Of a stretch of DNA of 35,367 nucleotides, positions 8,132 through 16,974 are shown in pieces. Source of the DNA: Candidatus Acetothermia bacterium (GTDB lineage Bacteria; Bipolaricaulota; Bipolaricaulia; Bipolaricaulales; Bipolaricaulaceae); assembly GCA_003563005.1 (NCBI GenBank), contig PWTC01000018.1:1-35367 (forward strand), written 5' to 3'. The notes under the pieces were generated by a model that worked only from the letters and a program-made list of their open reading frames with translations, did not search any database and had not been told where the DNA came from. How positions within the stretch are numbered: position 1 is the stretch's first letter; every line of letters begins with the position of its first letter. A program made the position numbers and the translations under genes.

Positions 8132-10384
8132 TCACCGCAGCCGCCTCTCGGCAAAGGCCACCCCATCCTCGACCACAATCCGGATGTCAAAACCTCGTCG
8201 CTTGAGTAGCCGCATCATACGCACATTGTCTGGGGTCATCTCGCACGCGACCCGCCGCGAGCCCAGCTCCACGGCCCTCTGTACCATGAGGTCGGTCAAG
8301 TGCCCACCCAACCCCCTGCCCTGCCAGGGGTCGCTGACGAACACAGCGAACTCGGCCAGTTCCCGGTCTGGATCCGTGAACAGCTCGCCTTCGCCCACCA
8401 TGGTGCGCAACCCCGAACTCCCCACCTCGGCCACCACGACCCACTCACGGCGGTAGTCAATGCAGCAATGTCGAAGCGCCATTCGCCTCGAGGCCTCATG
8501 GTGCACCGAGTGGTAACGCAAGCGGAGGGAGTCGGGTGAGGACCGGGCGAGCATGCGGCGCCAACGGGGCCCGTCGTCGGGCCGAACAGGGCGCAACGTA
8601 ACACGTGTCCCATCCTTGATTTGGACGGTCTGCGTACGTTCTTCTGGGTAGGGACAGAGGCAGAGATGAGGGCCGAGAGCTGCAGCGTCGACACGCGCGC
8701 GGGCCCCAAGAGCCACGGCGCCCTCGACTGTAGCCGCCACACGCTCGAGTTTGAGTTCCACAAGTGCAGGGACGTCGAAGGCGAGGCGCGAGAGCCGCAG
8801 CAGCAAGATTACCATCTGCTCCACTACGCGTGACGGGAGATCCCCCGGCAGTTCGGCCAGCAGCGAACGAGCTGCAGGCCCGGTCAGCGGAGGCAGCCCC
8901 ACCACGGGGGGGCAACGCCGGCCGTCAAGGGTGCGAGCGAGGATGATCCTCCCGAACTCCGGATGGTGGCGGAGTTCTACAGAGAACGTGTGAGCTCCGG
9001 ACCTAGGCGCATGTCCAGCTACCACGATCCCCCAGCGGCGGAGCACATCCTCGAGCGGAAATCCTTCAATATCGCCGCACGGAAGCGCGTAGGAGGCGCC
9101 CGCTGCAGGGCGCTCAGGCAAGGGGCCCCAGGGGCGATGCAGGTCCTCCAGGTTCCGCACGTAGTCGGCCAGATAACCCAACGCACGGACTGCATCGGCC
9201 AAGCTCGTGTAGACCGGGAGGCCCGCACCGCGCACCGCCGCCGCGCTCGCTGGGTCGCCGCTCACCCCGGCCAGGACCCTGCCGCGTCTGGCAGCCTTCA
9301 CGCCCAGCGCAGCGGCCAGCCTCCCGTCGGCCTCGCCCGGAACCCTCATCGCCAACATGTGGACGCCCGGGTCACGCAGCAGCGCTCCCGACACCTCCAG
9401 AAGCGTCTCACGGTCCCCCAGTCCCGGACAGCGCACCTCTCCAGGCCGCAGTGTGCAGCCCCACGCACGCAGGCCGACACGCGTCGCGACGGAGAGCTCG
9501 GCATCGCCACGAGCTTCCTCCTCTGGTCCAGGCGGCACCAACACGCAGATACGCCCGCCAAGAGGCACGCGTTCGAGTCGGGCGAGGAGCTCGACAAGGC
9601 CTCCAAGATGCTCCATGTCCTCCAGCGGCACCGCAGCCGCACGGCGCATCGCGGAGGAGAACACGACTCTCTCCCACGCCGAACCTGACTTCCAGGTGAT
9701 CAGAGGACGATCGCGGGCGAAGGCCCACACCGCAGGAAGGAACGCATCGGCTGGGGGCATGCTGTCCACGTGGACCAAGAGCGCACGCACACGCCCACGT
9801 CCTCGCAAGTAATCGATGACATCTGCCAGATCCACGTCGGACTGCCCGCCAACGCAGATCAGGTGGCTGAGACCAAACCCGGAAGCCTTCGCATGGCAAA
9901 GGAGCTTGCCCCACAACTCCGGCGCCGAGGAGACCACGGCCAGACCACCCTGCAGCGGCATGCCAGCAGTCAGGCTGGCGTTGAGCCGAAGCCCAGGGAT
10001 GATCAGCCCGTGGGAACCCGGACCGATGAAGCGCGTGCGTGGGAACTCTCGACTCAGCGTACGTATCACATCGGACTCCGCAGTCCGCGAGAGCACGATG
10101 ACAGCGGACGCCGCCGACAGAGCACACACCCTCAAGGCCCGTTCGATGCACTCCGGGGGGGTATCCACCAGGACCAGGTCCAGACCCGAGGGAAGTTCCT
10201 CCATCGAGGCCACCGAGCGGACGCCGCTCACAGCCGAGCCCCGCGCTCCCACGTGGAGCACCTCGCCAGCGAATCCGTGTTCCAGGATGTTCCGCAGCGC
10301 TCGCCGGCCAAGCTGTCCAGGACCTTGCGACACGACCCCTACGCTCCTAGGTCGGAATCCTTGCTGCAGATGCCGTATGCCCAC
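8132..10384 (-). CDS. PatZ-like protein: degenerate NDP-forming acyl-CoA synthetase fused to GNAT acetyltransferase
   Basis: About 750 residues; a paralogue of the upstream gene. It starts with a CoA-binding domain (GFRPRSVGVVSQ), continues through degenerate succinyl-CoA ligase-like domains and ends in a GNAT domain (about residues 585-750; DPWQGRGLGGHL is the acetyl-CoA loop). Compared with its neighbour, the SHTGALAG motif holding the catalytic His is gone (FSSAMRR; ungapped alignment puts Met at about residue 246 where the His should be). About 85 residues of the ATP-grasp domain are missing, including the THKTDVGG loop. It is therefore probably not a synthetase but a protein acetyltransferase, like enterobacterial Pat/PatZ, which also lacks the His. 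The GTG start at 10384 (GAGG five bases upstream) aligns with the paralogue; the frame is open to 10525, so the start is uncertain. Confidence 0.85.
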   Translation of the reverse strand: MGIRHLQQGFRPRSVGVVSQGPGQLGRRALRNILEHGFAGEVLHVGARGSAVSGVRSVASMEELPSGLDLVLVDTPPECIERALRVCALSAASAVIVLSRTAESDVIRTLSREFPRTRFIGPGSHGLIIPGLRLNASLTAGMPLQGGLAVVSSAPELWGKLLCHAKASGFGLSHLICVGGQSDVDLADVIDYLRGRGRVRALLVHVDSMPPADAFLPAVWAFARDRPLITWKSGSAWERVVFSSAMRRAAAVPLEDMEHLGGLVELLARLERVPLGGRICVLVPPGPEEEARGDAELSVATRVGLRAWGCTLRPGEVRCPGLGDRETLLEVSGALLRDPGVHMLAMRVPGEADGRLAAALGVKAARRGRVLAGVSGDPASAAAVRGAGLPVYTSLADAVRALGYLADYVRNLEDLHRPWGPLPERPAAGASYALPCGDIEGFPLEDVLRRWGIVVAGHAPRSGAHTFSVELRHHPEFGRIILARTLDGRRCPPVVGLPPLTGPAARSLLAELPGDLPSRVVEQMVILLLRLSRLAFDVPALVELKLERVAATVEGAVALGARARVDAAALGPHLCLCPYPEERTQTVQIKDGTRVTLRPVRPDDGPRWRRMLARSSPDSLRLRYHSVHHEASRRMALRHCCIDYRREWVVVAEVGSSGLRTMVGEGELFTDPDRELAEFAVFVSDPWQGRGLGGHLTDLMVQRAVELGSRRVACEMTPDNVRMMRLLKRRGFDIRIVVEDGVAFAERRLR

Positions 10385-10411
10385 TTCGACCTCGTCGCAG
10401 CGGGTCCTCCA

Positions 10412-10436
10412 CCCGCCGCCCCACACCCCCCCACCC
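10412..10436 (-). promoter_or_regulatory. G-quadruplex-forming tract before the degenerate PatZ-like gene
   Basis: On the minus (mRNA-sense) strand four G runs of 3, 7, 4 and 3 are separated by T, TGT and CGGC loops, a canonical quadruplex pattern. The tract lies in the 73-base gap between the two tandem genes, about 27 bases before the proposed GTG. It may influence translation or transcription. If translation began farther upstream it would simply encode a Gly/Trp-rich stretch. Confidence 0.45.
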
Positions 10437-10457
10437 AACGTATCCGATCCGGGATGG

Positions 10458-13160
10458 CTACGCCGCGAGTTCCTTGTGGGCGAGCACCACACCCTCCTCG
10501 AAGCGGCTCTCGATCTTGAAGCCACGGTTGCGGAAAATCGTGATCATACGCGTGTTGTCAGGAGTTGTCTCCGCCTGTACGTGCAGGACGCCCCAGCCAC
10601 GTGCGATCTCCAGGCAGTAGTCCGTGAGCTGGCCCCCCAGGCCCTTGTCCTGCCAAGGGTCGGCGACGAACACTGCGTACTCCGCCGTCTCCCGGTCGGC
10701 CCCGGCGACGAGACGTCCCACACCGGCCAGCTTGCGTTCCCCGTCCGCCTCGATCTCGGCTACGATGGCCAGTTCTCGGTCGTAGTCCGTAAAGCAGTAG
10801 CGGGTGGCCATCTCGTGCGTGCTCTCCTTGAAGATGTACCTGAAACGGAAGCGGATCGACTCCCGCGAGGAGACACGCAGCATCTCGTGCCACCGAGGCT
10901 CGTCCTCGGGACGGATGGGTCGAAGCACAACCGGAGTCCCATCCTCCATCTTGGTCTTGCGGACGTACTCGTAAGGGTAAGGACGAATGGCCAGGTGGTC
11001 GTAGCGACCGTACGGAAGCCTTCTTTCGCCCACACGGTCGGGCTCGATGACGATCCGTGCATCGAGCGCTATAGCCTCGTCGGGCGTCGCCAGCAAGGGG
11101 TTGATGTCCAATTCCGCGATCTCGGGATAGTCAGCCACCAGGTAAGAGAAGCGCATGATCACCTCAAGCAGCTTGTCCAGATCGACAGCCGGACGACCCC
11201 GGAAACCTGTGAGGAGCCTCCAGGAACGCAACGACTCAAGCATGCGCCGCGCCAGACGTTCGTTGAGCGGCGGGAGCGCCAAGGCGCGATCTCTGAACAC
11301 CTCAGCCGCGGTACCTCCCGTGCCGACCATGATGACGGCGCCGAAGGCCGGATCATGCTTGGCGCCCAGGATCAGCTCGAAGCCGTGCCGAGCCTTGATC
11401 ATGCGTTGCACGGTGACGCCCTGAACATCCGCCTCGGGCTCCGCTTCGCGCGCCGAGGACACGATCCGTTCGAAGGCCGCGCACACAGCGGCGGCATCCT
11501 CAAGATCGAGCACAACCCCCCCCACATCCGTCTTATGCGTGATGTCCGGCGAGTGAACCTTGAGCACCACCGGGTAGCCGATCTCTTCAGCGATCTTCAC
11601 CGCCTCGTCGGCAGAAGTTGCCTCCTGAAGGAGGGTCGTCGGGATGCCGTAGGCGTCCAACAGCTCCTTTGAGGTCCCTTCGGAGAGGGTCGTGCGTGCC
11701 GTGTCCGAGAACACCGCGTCGAAACGCTCCTTGATCTTCTCCCGGTCAAGCTCGAAGCGTACCGGGATGTCCCGAGGCGTCTCGTACAGGATGTCCAGGT
11801 TGCGCGCGTAGTGCACCAGATGCATGAAGGCACGGACTGCCTGCTCAGGGGTGGTGTACGTGGGGACGTTGGCTTCCGTGAGCACCTCCCCCCCCTCACT
11901 CACCGTGCGCCCACCCATCCATGCGGCGAGCAGGGGCTTGTGTCCCTCCGCAGCGATGCGGCCGATCTCCCGCGCCGTCGCCGTAGGATCGGTCATGGCC
12001 TGGGGGGTCAGGATGATCAGCACGGCATCCACGCCCTCGTCCTTGAGCACCAGTTCCGTGGCCTTGGCGAAGCGCTCAGGTCCGGCATCACCAAGGACGT
12101 CCACGGGGTTGCCTCGTGACCAGAACGGTGGTAGAAGCGCGTTGAGATCTCTGAGCGTCTCCTCCGACAGCGTGGCCAGGCTCCCCTCCCGGGCCAGCAG
12201 CGCGTCGGTGGCCATGACGCCTGGCCCACCTGCGTTGGTGACGATGGCCAGCTTCGCTCCGGTCGGGGGACGTACGCGGGCCAGGAGCTCTGCGGAGTCG
12301 AACACATCGTCGATCTCGAACACCCGCACGATCCCCGCACGCTGGAGCGCAGCATCATAGACAGCGTCCTCACCGGCCAGCGCCCCTGTATGACTGGCCG
12401 CGGCCTTGGCTGACTCAGCGAATCGGCCCGATTTGTAGGCGACGACAGGCTTCTCCTTGGCGAACGCTCGAGCAGCGGACATGAACTCGCGCCGCTCGGA
12501 GACCGACTCCATGTACAGGATCATGGATTGGGTAGCTGGATCCTCGCCGAAGTAATCGATGAGATCTCCGAAATCCACATCGAGCATGTTGCCTACGGAG
12601 ACGAAGTAGGAGAAGCCGATCTCCCGCTCGAGTGCCCAATCCAAGACCGAGGTACACAGCGCTCCCGACTGGGATACGAACGCCACATGCCCTGCCTTGG
12701 GCATCGCCCCGGCGAAACTCGCGTTGAGCTTGAGCGACGGCACGATCACCCCAAGACAGTTGGGCCCAACGATGCGCATCCCAGGGAACTCCTTGGCGAC
12801 AGCCCCCACCTTCTCCTCAAGGGCGCGGCCCTCCTCCCCAATCTCCTTGAAACCCGCGGAGTTGATCACAATGCCCCGGATCCCGACCTCACCGCACTCG
12901 CGTATCAGATCGGGCACAGAGGACGCCGGTGTACAGATGATGGCGAGATCCGCTGTACGAGGCAGGCTGGAGACGGACGGATATACGTGGATCCCCTGCA
13001 CGGATTCCCGCTTGGGGTTCACCGGGTAGATGACGCCCTTGAAACCCGAGCCCACGAGGTTCCTGAGCACCGTGTAGCCCACACTGTTAGGGTTGTCGCT
13101 GGCCCCGATCACCGCCACGCGCTCGGGTTTGAAGATCTTATCTAGATTGCGGATGCTCAC
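10458..13160 (-). CDS. NDP(ADP)-forming acyl-CoA synthetase fused to GNAT acetyltransferase
   Basis: A 900-residue, three-part protein. Residues 1-460 are the alpha-like part: CoA-binding VAVIGASDNP, GPNCLGVIVP, SQSGAL, and ASHTGALAG with His257, the position phosphorylated in Pyrococcus ADP-forming acetyl-CoA synthetase. Residues 470-715 are the ATP-grasp beta-like part: PVVLKVHSPDITHKTDVGG, GTGGTAAEVFRD and ELDINPL. Residues 740-900 are a GNAT domain with DPWQDKGLGGQL. Both synthetase catalytic regions look intact, unlike E. coli PatZ. It may interconvert acyl-CoA and acid with ADP/ATP, acetylate proteins such as AcsA, or both. The GTG start at 13160 has AAGGAGGA four bases upstream; an in-frame ATG at 13181 lacks such a site. 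Confidence 0.9.
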   Translation of the reverse strand: MSIRNLDKIFKPERVAVIGASDNPNSVGYTVLRNLVGSGFKGVIYPVNPKRESVQGIHVYPSVSSLPRTADLAIICTPASSVPDLIRECGEVGIRGIVINSAGFKEIGEEGRALEEKVGAVAKEFPGMRIVGPNCLGVIVPSLKLNASFAGAMPKAGHVAFVSQSGALCTSVLDWALEREIGFSYFVSVGNMLDVDFGDLIDYFGEDPATQSMILYMESVSERREFMSAARAFAKEKPVVAYKSGRFAESAKAAASHTGALAGEDAVYDAALQRAGIVRVFEIDDVFDSAELLARVRPPTGAKLAIVTNAGGPGVMATDALLAREGSLATLSEETLRDLNALLPPFWSRGNPVDVLGDAGPERFAKATELVLKDEGVDAVLIILTPQAMTDPTATAREIGRIAAEGHKPLLAAWMGGRTVSEGGEVLTEANVPTYTTPEQAVRAFMHLVHYARNLDILYETPRDIPVRFELDREKIKERFDAVFSDTARTTLSEGTSKELLDAYGIPTTLLQEATSADEAVKIAEEIGYPVVLKVHSPDITHKTDVGGVVLDLEDAAAVCAAFERIVSSAREAEPEADVQGVTVQRMIKARHGFELILGAKHDPAFGAVIMVGTGGTAAEVFRDRALALPPLNERLARRMLESLRSWRLLTGFRGRPAVDLDKLLEVIMRFSYLVADYPEIAELDINPLLATPDEAIALDARIVIEPDRVGERRLPYGRYDHLAIRPYPYEYVRKTKMEDGTPVVLRPIRPEDEPRWHEMLRVSSRESIRFRFRYIFKESTHEMATRYCFTDYDRELAIVAEIEADGERKLAGVGRLVAGADRETAEYAVFVADPWQDKGLGGQLTDYCLEIARGWGVLHVQAETTPDNTRMITIFRNRGFKIESRFEEGVVLAHKELAA

Positions 13161-13565
13161 GCGCTCCTCCTTACTGTCCATAGTCTACGCTGTATGCCCT
13201 TTCCCGCAACGCATCGATCCAGCGCAAGAGACGTCCAGAAGTGGTCTTCCGGTCACAAACGCACCAGTGTCCGTCCGATCGAGGTTGATCCCGGATGCGT
13301 CGAGCCTTAGCCTGAGGGCTGCGCGTTGCGGTTCACCGGAGAGGGGATCACGGAGGGGCCCAGGCGGAACACGGAGTTCCGCCGCGAGCTCTGAGGAGAT
13401 CTGCCCTTCCGAGTGTCGGTGAGGCGCGTGCGACAGAGCGTCCACGGTCAGGCCCGCGGTGCTCCGTCACACGCCACCGAAGCCTCGGTCCATCCTCGTG
13501 CCCGAAGATCGCCGAAGCTACCCGACAGACGCTGCAGCGCGGTGGAAGAACAAAAGGAGGACAAC
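13161..13565. other. Intergenic region between divergent patZ-like and parvulin genes; no convincing gene
   Basis: About 400 bases hold the outward-facing control regions. On the minus strand a weak TTGCGG (13204-13209), 16 bases, TAGACT (13182-13187) pair could be the promoter of the acyl-CoA synthetase gene. It would give a very short leader that includes the SD at 13165-13172. An 86-codon minus-strand frame (13185-13445) has no recognisable similarity and no SD. I see no RNA gene or strong hairpin here. Confidence 0.4.
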
Positions 13566-15086
13566 GTGCGTTATCGAACCATGTGGAGCGTGCTCGTGGT
13601 GTTGCTGACAGCGGCCCTTCTGGCCGGTTGCGGCAGGGAGGCTGCGCCCCCCGCCGAGTCCGTCAACGGCGCAACACCCGACCCCGTGAATGTTGCCACC
13701 CCTGATGAGCCAGCGACGGACGAGACACCTAACGACACAGTGGAGATCGCCACCCCCGATGAGCCGGTGGTAGACGAGTCACCGGACGCGACAGCCGTGG
13801 ATACGCCCTCGGAGCTTGAAACCGAGGTGATTGCGACACTGAATGGACGCCCGCTTAGCCGCCGGCACTTCGAGCACACCAAGGACTCCGTGCTCTACTA
13901 CTACCAGCGGGTCTACCAGCAGTTCGGGATGGACATCCGGTATCTGCTGGAAGGTCCCCGCGGGCGGTTGTTCGAACTGGACATAGAGCTCGCTGCGCTA
14001 GATGGGATGTTGTCTGAGGCGCTCGTGCAGCAAGAGGCCGAACTGCGTGACATCGCGATCTCTGAGGCAGCGATCGAGGAGGAGTTCCAGGTTCAGTACA
14101 CGCGCATGCTCGATCGCGAGGGGATCACGGAGCAACAGCTCCGTGACTACTTCGCCCAGCAGGGAGCGAGTCTCGAGTCCTGGAAGGCCGAGGCGCGCGC
14201 GCAGGTGAAGCAGCAGATGCTGCGCGACGCCGTGGCCCGCGCCGTGGTGGGGCCACTCGAGATCAGCGACGAGGAGCTTCGCGCCTACTTCGAAGAGCAT
14301 CGGGCCCAGTACGGCGTTCCGGCCAAGGTTTCGGCCTCCCACATCCTTGTCGAGGACGAGGAGAAGGGCCGACTGCTCCTGGAGGAGCTTGCCGGGGGAG
14401 CTGAGTTCGCCACCCTGGCCCGTGAGCACTCGACCTGTCCCAGCGGGCAGGAAGGAGGGGCGCTCGGCTGGTTCGGCCGCGGCGCCATGGTTCCCGAGTT
14501 CGAAGAGGTTGCCTTCTCCCTTGAGATAGGCCAGATGAGCGACCTTGTGGAGAGCGACTTCGGCTTCCACATCATCCTGGTGACGGACCGCCAGGAGGCC
14601 GAAGAGGCCGTATTCGACGACAAGCGCGACCAGGTCCGCACAGATGTGGAGGAGGCCAGGCTGCGGGAGATCTTTGGCGATTGGATGGACCACGCACTCG
14701 ACGATGCAGAGCTCGACATCCACGATCCGGTCCTCAATGCATGGCACATCCAAGATGAGGATCTCGACAAGGGCATCGCCGCCTTCGTGCAGATCCGTGA
14801 CGATGGAGCGTCCGACGACGAGTATCTCGCCTTCATCATCGGCGCCCTCTACCAAGAGCGGATGGAGAAGACAGAGACCGAGCTCACGCGGTTGACCGAC
14901 GAGGACAGCGACGCCCCGGACCGCCAGGCACGCATGGAGGAACTCCAACAGCGGATCGAGGCTGACCGTGAGGCTGCGCTTGCCGCCTACCGCGAAGCTG
15001 TGGCCGAGCTCGGAGAAGTCCAGGCCATTCTCGACCGCATCGACAGGCTGGATACCACACCATCGGAGGAGAACTCGGAACGCTGA
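13566..15086 (+). CDS. Peptidylprolyl isomerase lipoprotein (parvulin, PrsA/SurA-like)
   Basis: A 506-residue secreted lipoprotein. The signal peptide ends in the lipobox LLAGC with Cys22. It is followed by an acidic, Pro/Thr-rich linker (about 30-85) with repeated ATPDEP/DETP units, a SurA_N/PrsA-type helical segment (about 90-245, starting IATLNGRPLSRRHFE), and a parvulin domain (about 250-350: VSASHILVEDEEKG, LGWFGRGAMVPEFEE, SDFGFHIILV). A helical, charged C-terminal tail looks coiled-coil. It would help fold exported proteins outside the cytoplasmic membrane. The GTG start is set by AAAGGAGG at 13553-13560; the open frame continues to 13413 but only this start gives a signal peptide. Confidence 0.9.
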   Translation: MRYRTMWSVLVVLLTAALLAGCGREAAPPAESVNGATPDPVNVATPDEPATDETPNDTVEIATPDEPVVDESPDATAVDTPSELETEVIATLNGRPLSRRHFEHTKDSVLYYYQRVYQQFGMDIRYLLEGPRGRLFELDIELAALDGMLSEALVQQEAELRDIAISEAAIEEEFQVQYTRMLDREGITEQQLRDYFAQQGASLESWKAEARAQVKQQMLRDAVARAVVGPLEISDEELRAYFEEHRAQYGVPAKVSASHILVEDEEKGRLLLEELAGGAEFATLAREHSTCPSGQEGGALGWFGRGAMVPEFEEVAFSLEIGQMSDLVESDFGFHIILVTDRQEAEEAVFDDKRDQVRTDVEEARLREIFGDWMDHALDDAELDIHDPVLNAWHIQDEDLDKGIAAFVQIRDDGASDDEYLAFIIGALYQERMEKTETELTRLTDEDSDAPDRQARMEELQQRIEADREAALAAYREAVAELGEVQAILDRIDRLDTTPSEENSER

Positions 15087-15104
15087 CCTCAAGAACCCTG
15101 GATT

Positions 15105-15148
15105 GAGAGCCGAGCCCTGGGCCCGCGTGGGCTCGGGGCTCGGCTCTC
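15105..15148 (+). terminator. Long hairpin after parvulin lipoprotein gene (terminator-like)
   Basis: Perfect 13-bp arms (GAGAGCCGAGCCC / GGGCTCGGCTCTC) with an 18-base GC-rich loop start 18 bases after the stop codon. No T run follows, so it may be a Rho-assisted terminator or an mRNA 3' stabiliser. The rest of the gap to rpsI, about 280 bases, holds only the rpsI promoter. Confidence 0.55.
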
Positions 15149-15352
15149 CTCCAGAAGCCGCTGTGCCAGAAGGCCTCAGTGGCAGAACACCGCAGGAGTG
15201 AATCGCTGCGTGGCCTTCATACAGCGGCTGCGCTCCCTCGCCCTCTGGGCTTTCGATGACCTCTAGGATGGGCGACTCGCCACACGGCTAGCTCACGAAC
15301 CGGGCTATCTGCCCCAACGTCGTCCTGCCACCCCCACACGCCCTGGCGCTGG

Positions 15353-15381
15353 TTGACAGATGCGCACACCGTGGATAGCAT
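15353..15381 (+). promoter_or_regulatory. Sigma-70 promoter of the rpsI-rpmE-yqhQ-like operon
   Basis: A consensus TTGACA (15353-15358), a 17-base spacer and TAGCAT (15376-15381) lie about 45 bases before the rpsI start. The -35 is perfect, the -10 is 4/6 and the spacing ideal. Confidence 0.8.
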
Positions 15382-15425
15382 TCGGAGCTTGATTCCTGCG
15401 AAAGAGTCCGGAGGTGACACGTCCT

Positions 15426-15872
15426 TTGAGTCAGGGAGAACAGAACCACGAGTTGAGCGTCCGACCGGCGGGCAGCATGCAGCACGGCGTGGGGCGCCGC
15501 AAGGAGTCCGTCGCGCGCGTGTACCTGCGTGATGGCAAGGGCGAGATCATGGTCAACGGCAAGCCGGCCCGGGAGTTCTTCGGCGCCTTCTTGTCCGTGG
15601 AAGACCACCTGAACCGCCACCTGATGACGCCCTTCTACGTGACCGGCACGGTCGGCCGCTACGATGTCCGCGCCCGCGTCAACGGCGGTGGGACGACGGG
15701 TCAGCTGGAAGCCCTGCGCTTGGGCATCGCCCGCGCCTTGGTGGAGGCGACGCCCGAGTTCAAGAAGCCCCTCAAGGACGCTGGCCTGCTCACGAGGGAT
15801 GCCCGGGCTGTGGAACGCAAGAAGTACGGACGCCGCAAGGCGCGGAAGAAGGAGCAGTACTCCAAGCGGTGA
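15426..15872 (+). CDS. rpsI: 30S ribosomal protein S9
   Basis: The S9 body begins at [15 protein letters not shown] and ends in the classic basic tail [24 protein letters not shown]-type region that reaches the P-site t[23 protein letters not shown] is the central signature. The start is uncertain: TTG at 15426 has a perfect GGAGGTGA SD (15410-15417) eight bases upstream and gives 148 residues. GTG at 15414 lies inside that SD. ATG at 15477 gives the usual 131-residue length but has no SD. The usual partner rplM is not next to it; rpmE follows after seven bases. Confidence 0.95.
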   Translation: MSQGEQNHELSVRPAGSMQHGVGRRKESVARVYLRDGKGEIMVNGKPAREFFGAFLSVEDHLNRHLMTPFYVTGTVGRYDVRARVNGGGTTGQLEALRLGIARALVEATPEFKKPLKDAGLLTRDARAVERKKYGRRKARKKEQYSKR

Positions 15873-15879
15873 GGAAAAC

Positions 15880-16104
15880 ATGAAGAAGGATATCCATCCA
15901 GAGTACCAGGAGTCGGTCGTTCGTTGCAGCTGCGGAGCCGAGCTGAACACACGTTCCACGAAGAAGGAGATGCGCGTGGACGTGTGCTCCCAGTGCCATC
16001 CGTTCTTCACGGGGGAGTCTCGACTCGTAGACACCGAGGGCCGTATCGAGCGTTTCGAGCGCAAGTACGGGAAAGCTTGGCAACGCGACGCTGAGAAGAA
16101 GTAG
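15880..16104 (+). CDS. rpmE: 50S ribosomal protein L31, zinc-binding (C+) type
   Basis: A 74-residue protein with MKKDIHPEY at the start, zinc ligands Cys16, Cys18, Cys36 and Cys39 (RCSCGA ... [11 protein letters not shown]), and the [10 protein letters not shown] end typical of L31. It is the zinc-containing form rather than the Cys-less paralogue. It starts seven bases after rpsI with TGAGGA as the ribosome site and is followed three bases later by the DUF1385 gene, so all three are probably co-transcribed. Confidence 0.96.
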   Translation: MKKDIHPEYQESVVRCSCGAELNTRSTKKEMRVDVCSQCHPFFTGESRLVDTEGRIERFERKYGKAWQRDAEKK

Positions 16105-16107
16105 TCG

Positions 16108-16974
16108 ATGCCCATCGGCGGCCAGGCCGTCATCGAAGGCGTGATGATCCAGAACGGCCACCGCGTGGCGGTGGCCGTGCGCACGCCAGGCGGCGCCATC
16201 GAACTCCGACGCCTCCCAGGCGGGCCCCGCTTTCCCCGCCTAAGCCGAATCCCCTTCATCAGGGGGCCCTTCAGGCTGTACCAGATGCTCTCCCTGGGGC
16301 TACGTGCGTTGAACCTATCGGCCGAGTTGGCCACCGGAGAGAAGGAAGGAAGCGGAGGGCTCGCCATGGTACTGGGGATCGTGGGGGGGCTGGCCATCGC
16401 CCTCGGAGGCTTTGTGGCACTGCCGGCGTATCTCGTTTCCCTCATGCCCATCGACCGGCGCATCCTCTACAGCCTGGTGGAAGGAGGCATCCGCGTCCTG
16501 TTTTTCCTAGGCTACGTTTGGGCTATCGCTCGTCTGCCTGACATTCGCCGAGTGTTCCAGTACCACGGAGCCGAACACAAAGCTGTACACGCCTTCGAAG
16601 AGGGAGAGGGATACTCGCTCGAGGCTGCCCGTTCACGCAGCCCCCTCCATGCCCGGTGCGGATCCGCGTTCCTTCTGCTGTTCGTGTTCGTGGCGATCCT
16701 CGTGTTCTCTTTCCTGCCCGCCCATCCCCTCTGGGTGCGGCTCGTAGGGCGCCTTGCCCTGCTGCCGGTGGTGGCGGGGTTCACCTACGAGATACTGCAG
16801 GCTGGCGCACGTCGTTCCGGCTCCTGGTGGATGCGCCTGCTGCTAGGTCCAGGCCTCTGGCTCCAACGCCTCACCACCCAGGAGCCATCCGACGATCAGA
16901 TCGAGGTAGCTCTGGCTGCCCTTCGTCACGCGACCGAGGACGCGACCGCTGCCAGCGCCTCGACCGATGCATAA
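16108..16974 (+). CDS. DUF1385 family membrane protein (YqhQ-like)
   Basis: A 288-residue protein opening with PIGGQAVIEGVMIQNG, the DUF1385 signature. It has four or so hydrophobic helices (about 85-115, 125-145, 190-215 and 215-240) and a conserved YHGAEHKAVHAFEEGE followed by HARCGSAF. The His/Glu/Cys-rich central motif suggests a metal site. The B. subtilis homologue is YqhQ; the biochemical role is not established. In B. subtilis yqhQ lies near efp, and here efp is about 3 kb away on the other strand. Its last 49 bases overlap the end of the convergent PHP gene. Confidence 0.9.
   Translation: MPIGGQAVIEGVMIQNGHRVAVAVRTPGGAIELRRLPGGPRFPRLSRIPFIRGPFRLYQMLSLGLRALNLSAELATGEKEGSGGLAMVLGIVGGLAIALGGFVALPAYLVSLMPIDRRILYSLVEGGIRVLFFLGYVWAIARLPDIRRVFQYHGAEHKAVHAFEEGEGYSLEAARSRSPLHARCGSAFLLLFVFVAILVFSFLPAHPLWVRLVGRLALLPVVAGFTYEILQAGARRSGSWWMRLLLGPGLWLQRLTTQEPSDDQIEVALAALRHATEDATAASASTDA

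Noticed and set aside
9816-11672. 618-codon open frame on the plus strand
   Set aside because: It is antisense to the two acyl-CoA synthetase-GNAT genes, which have clear motifs; high G+C leaves the opposite frame open. The translation has no recognisable domain.
13185-13445. 86-codon minus-strand frame in the patZ-parvulin gap
   Set aside because: No SD, no similarity that I recognise, and it covers the likely promoter region. Not enough to call a gene.
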